From JADJOY01 sp016713535 [NCBI: Deltaproteobacteria bacterium] (lineage in GTDB: Bacteria; JADJOY01), in contig JADJOY010000028.1 in assembly GCA_016713535.1 (NCBI GenBank), positions 1-64,000 of the forward strand: DNA of 64,000 nucleotides, written 5' to 3'. Below, one piece after another: positions 37,201-45,457 of the stretch (the first letter of the stretch is position 1; every line of letters begins with the position of its first letter). Made by a program: the position numbers and the translations under genes. The notes under the pieces are model-generated. The model made no database searches. It saw only the letters and a program-made list of their open reading frames with translations, and was not told the origin of the DNA.

Positions 37201-37557
37201 CCGGGGTGCTCCGCTCGGCGCGAGCTCGGGAAGCAGGGGGGACAAGGCCTCGGCGCGAGCCCCGAGGATCTCGGCCACCGCCGCCGCGCCCACCTCTCGC
37301 CTCAGCCCTCGCAACACCTGGACCCACGGCCAGAACGCCGGCGCGCCGCCCGCCTCCCAGCAACGGCCGTCGAGGAGCACGGCGCCGCGCGCGGCGGCGG
37401 CGCGCGCCACCTCCTCGACCAGCCGGCTCTTGCCGATCCCGGCCTCACCGCCGATCAGCCACACCGAGCCGGCGCCCGCGCACCCCTCGTCGAGAGCGAG
37501 CGCGAGCTCGGCGAGCTCTCGCTCGCGGCCCACGAAGGGACGGCTCGAGGGGATCAC
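34275..37557 (-). CDS. Large AAA ATPase/TPR signal-transduction regulator (one frameshift)
   Basis: About 1,094 residues. FVGRERELAELALALDEG then Walker A IGGEAGIGKSRLVEEV and Walker B LVVTLEDLHAADASSL mark an AAA_16/STAND ATPase. From about residue 380 to 890 it is a long helical TPR-like array (LALERALACADAAALDE, FDHFERDDVARAKEAIESAR). A C-terminal domain of about 150 residues follows (LYTIEHG-like LWTIEHGARRFHVADTKGFQ) and ends with RVNVQRRVRDAIRRIGDND and RTGTVCRYEPE, a tail I associate with a family of such regulators. No LuxR helix-turn-helix is seen. The frame breaks near 36528. GTG at 37557 chosen as the closest start to FVGRE. A monocistronic stress or metabolic sensor is likely. Confidence 0.78.
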
Positions 37558-37814
37558 GGCGCCAAGTGTCCTCGCTGCCCGGGGGCGCTGTCGAGGCCAT
37601 CGCCCGGCCGCGGAACATCGTTCCACGACACCCGGGCACGATGCCCGATTCGATGAGATTTCAGGATCTTACGGATCTGCCGATGACCAGGAGGGGGACG
37701 CTAGCCCGACGTCCACCCGTGGTCCCGGCGAGGAACCACGTTCCGCGCAACGTCACGCAAAGGAGGTGAACCCCGACGAAGAAGGATGCGCGCAGCGCAT
37801 CCAAGGAGACTCTC

Positions 37815-37934
37815 ATGACCCTGCTGCTCGGATACCTGGTGATGGTCGAGGTGGCCTTCGTGACTCTCGGCACCCTCGACCTGGTGCGCCCCCCGGAACG
37901 GCTGGTCGCGTTCACCCCGGCGGCGCTCCGCTGA
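37815..37934 (+). CDS. Single-helix membrane microprotein, 39 aa
   Basis: MTLLLGYLVMVEVAFVTLG followed by TLDLVRPPERLVAFTPAALR: one transmembrane helix and a short basic tail. It has a good aaggag ribosome binding site eight bases before the ATG. A perfect hairpin GATGCGC-GCA-GCGCATC lies just before it, and a second purine-rich site (aaaggaggtga) 50 bases upstream. A 13-base-pair hairpin follows the stop by seven bases. The arrangement of site, start, stop and terminator makes this more than a random short ORF. Function unknown. Confidence 0.5.
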   Translation: MTLLLGYLVMVEVAFVTLGTLDLVRPPERLVAFTPAALR

Positions 37935-37940
37935 ACGGCT

Positions 37941-37970
37941 CTCCCCCCGACCGTGCGCGGTCGGGGGGAG
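37941..37970. terminator. Perfect 13-bp hairpin between convergent genes
   Basis: CTCCCCCCGACCG-TGCG-CGGTCGGGGGGAG, fully paired, lies between the microprotein stop (37934) and the end of the GH5 gene on the other strand (38006). Its symmetry would let it stop transcripts from both sides. No T-run follows. Confidence 0.7.
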
Positions 37971-38005
37971 GCTGCGGTCCGATCCGCCCAGCAGGGCCGG
38001 ACCCC

Positions 38006-39519
38006 TCACTCGAGATCGACGAGAAGCTCGTGGCTACCCGCGGCGCCGCTCCACGCCACGACCAGGCGGCGGGTGCGCTCGTCGAGCCTCGCCTCGGCGG
38101 CGCGGCCGTCGATACGCACCGCGAATCCGTCGCCCGCTGCGTGCTCGGGCACCGAGAGCACCACCGGCCCCTCCCCACCCCGGGCCTCGAAGCGCACCGT
38201 GAGGCGCCGCTGGCCGGCGTCGTAGCCCTGCTCGATCAACCGCCCGGGAACCGCAAACGCCAGCGGCGGCGTGAGCGCGTCGGTGCCGGGCTGGTTCACG
38301 AACCAACGTCGCTCGGCCCAGTCGTAGTCGACGATCGAACCCGAGCCCGGCGGCGGCGCGGGGCTGCCGTAGTCCTTCCACTGCCACAACGCCCAGCCGA
38401 TCGCGCGCCGCGTGAGCGCGCCCGTGAGGGTCTCGATCGCCGGGATCTCGGCGGGGGAGTCGACCGCCGTGGCCCACTCGCCGAGGAGCGGTGCCGCGCC
38501 CCAGCGCGCGGCCTCGTCGAGCAGCCAGTCGAAGGTCCGCTCGAGCGCCGCGGCCTGCCGCTGGGCTCGCCCGGGAACGAATACGGGTAGAGGTGCGCGG
38601 CGTAGACCACGTTCCCGTCGGGGAACGGCTCGCGCGGGCCGGGGGCCGTCCAGAGCAGGTTGCGCGTCACCACGTCCGGCTCGAGGAAATACGCCTGACG
38701 CGGGCTCACCTCGCGCAACGCCGCGACCATGCGGCGGTGGAAGTCCTCGAGGCGGTCGGCGCCGTGGGCGACGTGGATGGTCACCGGCTCGTTCATGGCC
38801 TCGTAGCCGATCACGCCGGGCTCGCGCGCATAGCGCCCGGCGACGCGTTGCCACACCGGCACGAAGCGCTCCTGGATCTGCTCGCGGTTCTCGAAGAACG
38901 ACGCGAACGCCGCGAGCACCGGCAGCGACGCGCGGCGCTCTCCGAGATCACCGGTGCATGGACACTCGAGGTCCGGGCCAGGCCAGAGCGGGCCCTCGAG
39001 GAGCTTCGTGGGCGGAGGCAACGTGGCCCAGAGCGGCGCTCCGTCCTCGCCGAGGTCCTTCGACCACGCGTCCTCGTGGAAGTCGATCAGCACGTAGAGG
39101 CCGGCCTCGATCAGCCAGCCCACGACCTCGTCGAGGCGCGAGAAGGCGGCGGCGGAGAACTGGCCCTCCGTGGGCTCGAGGCCGCTCCAGCTCACGCACA
39201 GCCGCACGAAGTCGAAGCCGAGCCGGGCGATCTGCTCGGCGTCGCTGCGGTCGAACGGCGCGACCTGCTCGGTGGGCCTGCGGCCGTCGTCGAAGGTGGC
39301 GTCGAAGAGGCCCTCCGCCTTGACGTTCACGCCCCGCAGCACGAGCTGCCGTCCATGCGCGTCGACCAGCCGGCCGTCGACCGCGCGCACGGCGGGAGTC
39401 GCAGCCGGGTCCGCGGCCGCGTCCCCGTTGCCGCCGGCGCAGCCCGGCGCGAGCCCGACGGCGAGCGCCAGCGAGGTCAGCACGCGCGCGAGCGCGGTCA
39501 GTCTCGTCGATCGATGCAC
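38006..39519 (-). CDS. GH5-family glycosidase lipoprotein (endoglycosylceramidase-like), frameshifted
   Basis: About 504 residues. A lipoprotein signal ([17 protein letters not shown]) precedes [40 protein letters not shown] and [20 protein letters not shown]. The acid/base Glu is in [13 protein letters not shown] and the nucleophile in [15 protein letters not shown]-terminal beta-domain ([20 protein letters not shown]) follows, as in endoglycosylceramidases, which cut the sugar from glycolipids. The frame breaks near 38580 in LYPYSFPGE / [17 protein letters not shown] at 39519 lies inside the DoxX gene (22-base overlap), so the pair is coupled. Confidence 0.83.
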
Positions 39520-39887
39520 CAGGTCACGCCGCCGCGGCACGCGAAGTAAAGGAACACGAAGCAGTAGATCACGGCCAGCTCTCCCTTGTTGACCCCCGGG
39601 AAGAAGGCCGCCCCGAGCGCGAGCTTCCAGTGGAACTGAACATACGCCACCGCCATCGTGCCGCTCGCCAGGAAGGCCGCCTCACGGGTGCGCAGGCCGA
39701 GGGCGATCAGCGCCCCACCCACGAGCTCGATGAGGCCACCCAGCCAGAGCTGCGAGCCGACCGCCGGCTGCGGGTTCTGGGACAGGACTCCGAGGATCTT
39801 CTGCATCCCGTGGAACGCGAACAAGAGCCCCGCGACGATGCGCAGCAGCGCGTAGGCCTGGTCCGAGTAGCGAGCGAGTCGGTTCAT
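39498..39887 (-). CDS. DoxX-family membrane protein
   Basis: A 129-residue four-helix protein: [60 protein letters not shown] and [17 protein letters not shown]. The FHGMQK and [11 protein letters not shown] segments are characteristic of DoxX/SURF4-like proteins of the inner membrane, whose role is mostly linked to redox or thiol stress. A ggaggt site precedes the ATG. First gene of the DoxX-GH5 pair. Confidence 0.88.
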   Translation of the reverse strand: MNRLARYSDQAYALLRIVAGLLFAFHGMQKILGVLSQNPQPAVGSQLWLGGLIELVGGALIALGLRTREAAFLASGTMAVAYVQFHWKLALGAAFFPGVNKGELAVIYCFVFLYFACRGGVTWCIDRRD

Positions 39888-40031
39888 GCGGCACCTCCCG
39901 AGCGAGATCCGGTCAGTATCGCCGCGCGTTCGCCGATCGGACGCCCGGGTGATGCGCGCGCGCCGTTCGGCCGCGTAGCACCGCGACCGGCCTCGCGCCG
40001 TTCGCCGCCGGCGTGCGATAGGTTTGCCCGG

Positions 40032-40970
40032 ATGCGACCGATCCTCTCCATCTCCGGCCTGAGCAAGACCTACGCGTCGGGGCTCGAGGCACTCAAGCGC
40101 GTCGATCTGGAGATCACCAAGGGCGAGATCTTCGCGCTCCTCGGCCCCAACGGCGCCGGCAAGACGACACTCATCAGCATCGTGTGCGGCATCGTCACGC
40201 CGACCTCCGGCACGGTGCTCGCGGACGGCCACGACGTGGTACGCGACTACCGCGCGGCCCGCGCCACCATCGGCCTCGTCCCGCAGGAGCTCAGCACCGA
40301 CATGTTCGAGACCGTGTGGGCCACGGTCAGCTTCAGCCGCGGGCTCTTCGGCCGCGAGCCCGACCCGGCGTACGTCGAGAAGGTGCTGCGGGAGCTCTCG
40401 CTCTACGACAAGCGCGACGACCGCATCCGCACGCTCTCGGGCGGCATGAAGCGGCGCGTGCTCATCGCCAAGGCCCTCGCCCACGAGCCCACCATCCTGT
40501 TCCTCGACGAGCCGACCGCCGGCGTCGACGTGGAGCTGCGCCGCGACATGTGGGAGCTGGTGCGGCGCCTGCGCGACGACGGCGTCACCATCATCCTCAC
40601 GACCCATTACATCGACGAGGCCGAGGAGATGGCGGACCGGATCGGCGTGATCAACCACGGCTCGCTGATCCTCGTCGAGGAGAAGCAGAAGCTGATGAAG
40701 AAGCTCGGCAAGAAGCAGCTCACGGTTCACCTCGTGGAGCCCTTGGCGGCGATCCCCGCCGAGCTCGCCGACTGGCCGCTGACGCTCGCTCCCGACGGTC
40801 TCGCCCTCGACTTCACGTTCGACGCCGACGACGAGCGGGTGGGTGTGCCGCTCTTGATGCGGCGCCTGAGCGACCTCGGCCTCGGCTTCAAGGACCTCAA
40901 CACGCGCCAGAGCTCGCTCGAGGACATCTTCGTGAGCCTGGTGAGCCAGCGCGGCGCGGAGGCCCGATGA
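40032..40970 (+). CDS. ABC-2 type exporter ATP-binding protein
   Basis: A 312-residue ATPase with Walker [20 protein letters not shown]-loop region LVPQELST, signature [16 protein letters not shown], Walker [16 protein letters not shown] and the switch His in [17 protein letters not shown]. The C-terminal 80 residues are the regulatory extension usual in DrrA/YadG-type exporters. Its stop overlaps the permease ATG (40967-40970). Cargo is unknown: drug, lipid or polysaccharide export are all compatible. Confidence 0.93.
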   Translation: MRPILSISGLSKTYASGLEALKRVDLEITKGEIFALLGPNGAGKTTLISIVCGIVTPTSGTVLADGHDVVRDYRAARATIGLVPQELSTDMFETVWATVSFSRGLFGREPDPAYVEKVLRELSLYDKRDDRIRTLSGGMKRRVLIAKALAHEPTILFLDEPTAGVDVELRRDMWELVRRLRDDGVTIILTTHYIDEAEEMADRIGVINHGSLILVEEKQKLMKKLGKKQLTVHLVEPLAAIPAELADWPLTLAPDGLALDFTFDADDERVGVPLLMRRLSDLGLGFKDLNTRQSSLEDIFVSLVSQRGAEAR

Positions 40971-41745
40971 ACCCGGCGGCCTTCAATCGCCACGGCGTGT
41001 GGGCGATCTACCGCTTCGAGATGATGCGCGCGCGCTGCGCACGCTGATGCAGAGCCTGGTGACGCCGGTGATCACCACCGCGCTCTACTTCGTGGTGTTC
41101 GGCTCGGCGATCGGCTCGCGGATGAGCGAGGTGGACGGCGTCGCGTACGGCGCCTTCATCGTGCCCGGGCTCATCATGCTGTCGATCCTGTCGCAGTCGA
41201 TCTCGAACGGCTCGTTCGGCATCTACATGCCGCGCTTCACCGGCACGATCTACGAGCTGCTGTCGGCGCCGATCGCGCCGATCGAGGCGGTGCTCGCCTA
41301 CGTGGGCGCGGCAGCGACCAAGTCGGTGGTGCTGGGGCTGGTGATCCTCGCGACCTCGGCCCTCTTCGTGCCGGTGCACGTGGCCCACCCGCTGTGGATG
41401 ATCGCGTTCCTGCTGCTCACGGCCACGACGTTCAGCCTGTTCGGCTTCATCATCGGCCTGTGGGCCGAGAGCTTCGAGCAGCTCCAGATCATCCCGATGC
41501 TGGTGATCACGCCCCTCACGTTCCTGGGCGGCGCCTTCTACTCGATCGACATGCTGCCGCCGGTGTGGCGCACGATCTCGCTCGCCAACCCGGTCGTGTA
41601 CCTGATCAGCGGGTTCCGGTGGAGCTTCTACGAGTCCTCGGACGTGGGCGTGGGCGTCAGCCTCGCCATGACGCTCGCGTTCTTCTTCGTGTGCCTCGGC
41701 GTGGTGCGCTGGATGTTCGCGACGGGTTACCGGCTGAAGAGCTGA
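40967..41745 (+). CDS. ABC-2 type exporter permease (one frameshift)
   Basis: About 259 residues with six membrane segments, among them [58 protein letters not shown] and [39 protein letters not shown] is the ABC2_membrane signature region. The start [20 protein letters not shown] is in another frame from the rest; the shift is near 41035 in a gcgcgcgc run. Forms one transporter with the ATPase upstream (YadGH-like). Confidence 0.87.
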
Positions 41746-41780
41746 GGGTTCGTGAAGGAATCGAGCGCGACCGACGCGCC

Positions 41781-41844
41781 GCGGGGGGACGGAGCCCCCC
41801 GCGCTACGAAAACCATCGTAGCGACGGGGGTTCCATCCCGTCGC
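41781..41844. repeat. Intergenic triple hairpin (dispersed palindromic repeat, copy 3)
   Basis: Three inverted repeats in a row: GCGGGGGG-ACGGAG-CCCCCCGC (41781-41796 region through 41802), CGCTACGA-AAACCA-TCGTAGCG (41802-41823) and GCGACGGG-GGTTCCAT-CCCGTCGC (41821-41844). TCGTAGCGACGGGG is shared with copy 1 at 9578. It follows the permease stop by 35 bases. Confidence 0.65.
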
Positions 41845-42369
41845 CGAGCCCACGCGGCTACCGTGAGCGCCCCAGACGGAAAGATTCACCTACTCTGAGG
41901 TCACGGAGGCGGCCGCGGCACGAGCAGTGGCGGCGGGCGCGAGCCCGCCGGACGCTCGAGTGGTTCGCCCGCGTCGGTCGAGCTCGACAGCGATCGTCCC
42001 GGGCACGGTGCGCCCCGGCATCCGATGGAACTGCGCGTCGCCGAGCAGGACGCCGGGACCGAACCCGCGGGAGGGGCACCGCTACCCGGTGACACCTCGA
42101 CACCCGCGAGCGTCGAGAGCGCCGTGCGCCGATCGATGGCTTCGCGCGCGTGCCGGTCGCCGGCCGTCATCACCGAGACCGACACCGGGATCATGGCGGC
42201 GGCTCTCCGGAGCGTGGGACGAGGCACCCAAAAGTGCCGACTCTGCCGGGCGGAGGGTGGTGGGTCCATCGGAACGACCCTCACGGGATTCGGCGCGGGC
42301 GACCTCCCGAGCCACTGGTGTGCGCACGCCGTCCGGTCTACGTTCCTGCGCACACGGAGGGCACCCGCC
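41845..42369. other. Gene-poor stretch before the TM2 gene
   Basis: I see no supported gene here in six frames; open frames are arginine/proline-rich shadows. The one clear structure is an inverted repeat with 9-base arms, GTGTGCGCA (42318-42326) and TGCGCACAC (42347-42355), with a 20-base loop, ending just before the ggagg ribosome binding site of the TM2 gene. In RNA it could fold next to the start and affect translation. Confidence 0.4.
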
Positions 42370-42789
42370 ATGAACTCGAGCCACGGATCCGCGCAGCCGC
42401 AGCGCGCCGACACCCACCGGAAGAGCTTCGGCTACCTGCTGTGGATCTTCGGTTTCCTCGGATCGCACCGCTTCTATTACGGACGGCCGATCTCGGGGAC
42501 CCTCTACTTCTTCACGCTCGGTCTCCTGGGCGTGGGCTGGATCGTCGATCTCTTCCTGATCCCGTCGATGGACCGAGCCGCCGACCACCGCTTCTCCGCC
42601 GGCACCGTCGACTACAACCTGGCGTGGATCCTGCTCACCTTCCTGGGGCTCTTCGGCGTCCACCGCATGTACATGGGGAAGTGGTTCACCGGGATCCTGT
42701 GGGCGTGCACGGCGGGGCTCTTCGGGCTCGGCCTGCTCTACGACTTCTGGACCCTCAACGACCAGATCTCCGAGGTCAACGCGCGCTGA
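42370..42789 (+). CDS. TM2-domain membrane protein with two TM2 units
   Basis: A 139-residue protein. Residues about 18-70: SFGYLLWIFGFLGSHRFYYG, then GTLYFFTLGLLGVGWIVDLF. Residues about 85-137: LAWILLTFLGLFGVHRMYMG, then FTGILWACTAGLFGLGLLYD. Each is a complete TM2 unit (helix, GxHRFYxG turn, helix), so this is an internal duplication giving four helices. Role unknown. Its 3' end overlaps the convergent glycosyltransferase gene by 14 bases. Confidence 0.9.
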   Translation: MNSSHGSAQPQRADTHRKSFGYLLWIFGFLGSHRFYYGRPISGTLYFFTLGLLGVGWIVDLFLIPSMDRAADHRFSAGTVDYNLAWILLTFLGLFGVHRMYMGKWFTGILWACTAGLFGLGLLYDFWTLNDQISEVNAR

Positions 42790-44998
42790 TCGAGACATCG
42801 GTCTCGAGGACACCGTCGCCGGTGTCGTGGAACCATCGCACGCCCTCCTGGAGCAGCCCGATCGCCACGTGGTAGTCGCCCGGCGCGAGGGCGAGGTCGC
42901 TCGGTGGCACCGACAGCGCCAGCTCGATCACGCCGCCCGGTAGCAGCGCGTGCGGGAGGTCGATGCGCGACTCTCCGACCGGCCGTCCGGCCTCGCCGGC
43001 GCGGTACCACCGCAGGCCGACGCGGATCGCACCCTCCACCCGCCCGAGCTCGGCGCGACCGAGCCACGGGCTCACGCCGCCACGGTGCGTGACGCGCAGG
43101 CGCCGAGCGGCGTCGACGCCGGCCCATCCGAGCTCCGAGCGTGCCGCGTCGCGCGGCAGCACGCCCCAGCTCTGCGGCTCCACCCGACCCGCCGCGGCGA
43201 GGCGCGCCTGCAGCGCCCCTGGCAACACCCACAGGCGATCGGCGTCGCTCGTCTCGCGCGCCACCACGCGCGCGCCCGGATACACGGCGGCGAGCTCGCG
43301 GTTGGCGCTCACGACCAGCTCGGAGCACGGCGCACCGCCTGCGCCGGAGTCGAAGAGCTCGAAGCGCTGGCCCGCGCGCCGGAAGGAATACGAGTGCGCG
43401 TGCCAGAGCGACCACGATGGATAGTCGAGGCCGATGCACGCGGGGACCTCGCCGCCACGATCGAGGACCGTGAGCGCGTCCACCACCACCCGCTCTTCGG
43501 CGCGGGCGCGGGACCCGGGCACCAGATAGCCGCGCGAGATCCACACCGCGCTCACCAGCGACCAGCCGATCCACGCCGCGAGCGCGGCCCGCGGTCGCGC
43601 CACCGCCAGCCCAGCGCCGAGCGCCGCGGTGGCAGCGCCGATCGCGGTGAGCCGCCACACGCTGGGCAGGGCAGCGTCGCCCAGCCACGGATGGAGCGCG
43701 AGCACCGTCACCGGGTTGAAGCCGTGATCGAGGGGCACGAAGCGGCCCACCTGCGTCGCCACCGCTCCGAGGCTCGCGGTGACCAAGCCGGCGCCGAGCG
43801 CGACCCGCAGGGCAGCCTTGCCGGCGCGCCGCTCGCCCCGCCAGACCGCCGCGAAGCCGACCGCGAGGAGCGGCACGGCGAGCGCCTCGAGGTAGCGACC
43901 ATTGAGGGCCTGATCGAGGCGGCGCATGCCGGTGTTGAAGAAGAGCGAGGACATCGCCCAGGTGGCGAGCACGCTCGCCACCACCGCTAGCTCGAGCGCG
44001 GCCACGGGCGCGGCGTCGGTCCCGTCGCGTGACGGCTCGCGGGCAAGCGCAGCTCGCCCGCGGAGCCAGGCCTCGCGAATCGCGAGCCACGCGACGCCGA
44101 ACGTGGAGAGCCCGAGGTAGAGCGCTTGCCCGGCGAGGACGCACGGCAGGCGCGCCCCGAAATGACCGAGCCCGCGGCCCGCGATCCGCTCCAGGCGATG
44201 GGCGCGCGCCATGCGGTCGAGCGGCAGCGGCGGAACCACCGAGGCCCAGCGCGCCCCGAGCCACGCCAGCACGAGCCCGATCGTCACCGCGAGCGCGAGC
44301 GGCACCCAAGTGCGAACCGGCACCGCCGAGCCCCGGCGCGCCCGGGCGACGAGCCACGCCCCGACGCCGAGCGCGGCGCCGATCACCACCGCCACCGCTC
44401 GGACGTGGATCAGCGGCAGGCAGCCGAGGATCAGCCCGGCGCCCGTCATGCGCTCGACGTTCGGCTCCCGCAAGGCTCGCGCGAGCACCAGCAGCGCCAC
44501 GGCGCTGCCCGCGAAGAGCGCGTTGTCGGCGATCGCGAGGTGCCCGTAGAGCACGACCGGCGCGTGCAGGCTCGCCGCGAGCGCGACCGCGACGCAGGCG
44601 CGCGCCGACGCGCGCGGGCCGAGCAGCACCCTCGCCAGACCCACCGCCGCCCACCCCGTCACGCCACACAGGAGCGCGTTGAGCACGCGCGCCGCGACGT
44701 GCGCTGCGTCGGGATCGAGGACGTCCGGGCTCACGAGCGCGAGCAGCGCGCCATAGGCCGGGTAGAAAGGCACGCCGATGAGCGGCATCGGCGTGCCGTG
44801 GCGCAGATAGCGCGCCCACGCCACCGGGGCGAGCTCGTCGTGGAAGACGATGGGGCCCGCCATGGCCCGGCCGAGCATCCACGACCACAGGGCGAGCGCG
44901 AGCCCCACCGCGGGTCCCGCGAACGCGGCCGCGCGCCGCGACGCCCCGGGAGCCGCCGCCGGCATGGCCGCCGCCCGCGCGGCGCGCGGGTCGCTCAC
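42776..44998 (-). CDS. GT-C fold membrane glycosyltransferase-like protein, 740 aa
   Basis: About twelve hydrophobic segments (for example AGPAVGLALALWSWMLGRA, VAVVIGAALGVGAWLVA) precede a soluble C-terminal half. The first external loop holds GPIVFHDELAPVAWARYLRH, with the acidic pair expected of Dol-P/polyprenyl-phosphate-sugar dependent GT-C enzymes, and IGVPFYPAYGALLALVSPD. Such enzymes add sugars on the periplasmic side. The C-terminal 200 residues (VLPGALQARLAAAGRVEPQS) form a beta-rich domain of unknown role. The GTG at 44998 overlaps the DUF488 gene's TGA (GTGA). Overlaps the convergent TM2 gene. Confidence 0.72.
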   Translation of the reverse strand: MSDPRAARAAAMPAAAPGASRRAAAFAGPAVGLALALWSWMLGRAMAGPIVFHDELAPVAWARYLRHGTPMPLIGVPFYPAYGALLALVSPDVLDPDAAHVAARVLNALLCGVTGWAAVGLARVLLGPRASARACVAVALAASLHAPVVLYGHLAIADNALFAGSAVALLVLARALREPNVERMTGAGLILGCLPLIHVRAVAVVIGAALGVGAWLVARARRGSAVPVRTWVPLALAVTIGLVLAWLGARWASVVPPLPLDRMARAHRLERIAGRGLGHFGARLPCVLAGQALYLGLSTFGVAWLAIREAWLRGRAALAREPSRDGTDAAPVAALELAVVASVLATWAMSSLFFNTGMRRLDQALNGRYLEALAVPLLAVGFAAVWRGERRAGKAALRVALGAGLVTASLGAVATQVGRFVPLDHGFNPVTVLALHPWLGDAALPSVWRLTAIGAATAALGAGLAVARPRAALAAWIGWSLVSAVWISRGYLVPGSRARAEERVVVDALTVLDRGGEVPACIGLDYPSWSLWHAHSYSFRRAGQRFELFDSGAGGAPCSELVVSANRELAAVYPGARVVARETSDADRLWVLPGALQARLAAAGRVEPQSWGVLPRDAARSELGWAGVDAARRLRVTHRGGVSPWLGRAELGRVEGAIRVGLRWYRAGEAGRPVGESRIDLPHALLPGGVIELALSVPPSDLALAPGDYHVAIGLLQEGVRWFHDTGDGVLETDVSISAR

Positions 44999-45381
44999 CG
45001 CACCGGCGCGCCGCGCTCGGCGAACAGCGCGCGCAGCACCGAGCGGTGACAGCGGCGCTCGTCCGCGCAGTAACAGCCCACCGCGAAGTCGGAGCCCCGG
45101 GCGAGCGCCGCGAGCGCGTCGAGGACCCGGCTCGGGTCGGGCTTCGCCATCTCGGCGCGATAGCGGCGCTCGAAGCTCGCCCACTCGCGCTCGTCCTTCG
45201 CGCCGAGCGCGGCCTTCACCAGCGGCGCGCTCGGTGCCAGGTTGGGCAGCCACACGTCGTAGAAGTCCCGCCCCGCGATCTCGCCCTTGGGGACGCCCCG
45301 TGGCGGCCGCCGCACCGTGCCGAGGCGGATACCCTCGCCCTTCGCGCGCGGCGAGCCGAAGCGGACGATGTGCACACTCAT
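44995..45381 (-). CDS. DUF488 family protein
   Basis: A 128-residue protein. VHIVRFGSPRAKGEGIRLGT, then FYDVWLPNLAPSAPLVKAAL and the C-terminal cysteine-rich VGCYCADERRCHRSVLRALF are the DUF488 landmarks (usually CxCxxxxxCHR). The family is suspected of nucleic acid or stress functions but has no settled role. A strong ggaggagagg site precedes the ATG. Coupled by overlap to the membrane glycosyltransferase, an odd pairing. Confidence 0.87.
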   Translation of the reverse strand: MSVHIVRFGSPRAKGEGIRLGTVRRPPRGVPKGEIAGRDFYDVWLPNLAPSAPLVKAALGAKDEREWASFERRYRAEMAKPDPSRVLDALAALARGSDFAVGCYCADERRCHRSVLRALFAERGAPVR

Positions 45382-45457
45382 GTCCCTCTCCTCCGAACCG
45401 CGCGGCGTGTTGCGATAGTCTCGCTTCCCCTCCCGCCCGAGCGATGCCGACGATCCC

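Noticed and set aside
41880-42360. Open frames on both strands in the gap before the TM2 gene
   Set aside because: None has a ribosome binding site, recognisable motif or coding-like composition.
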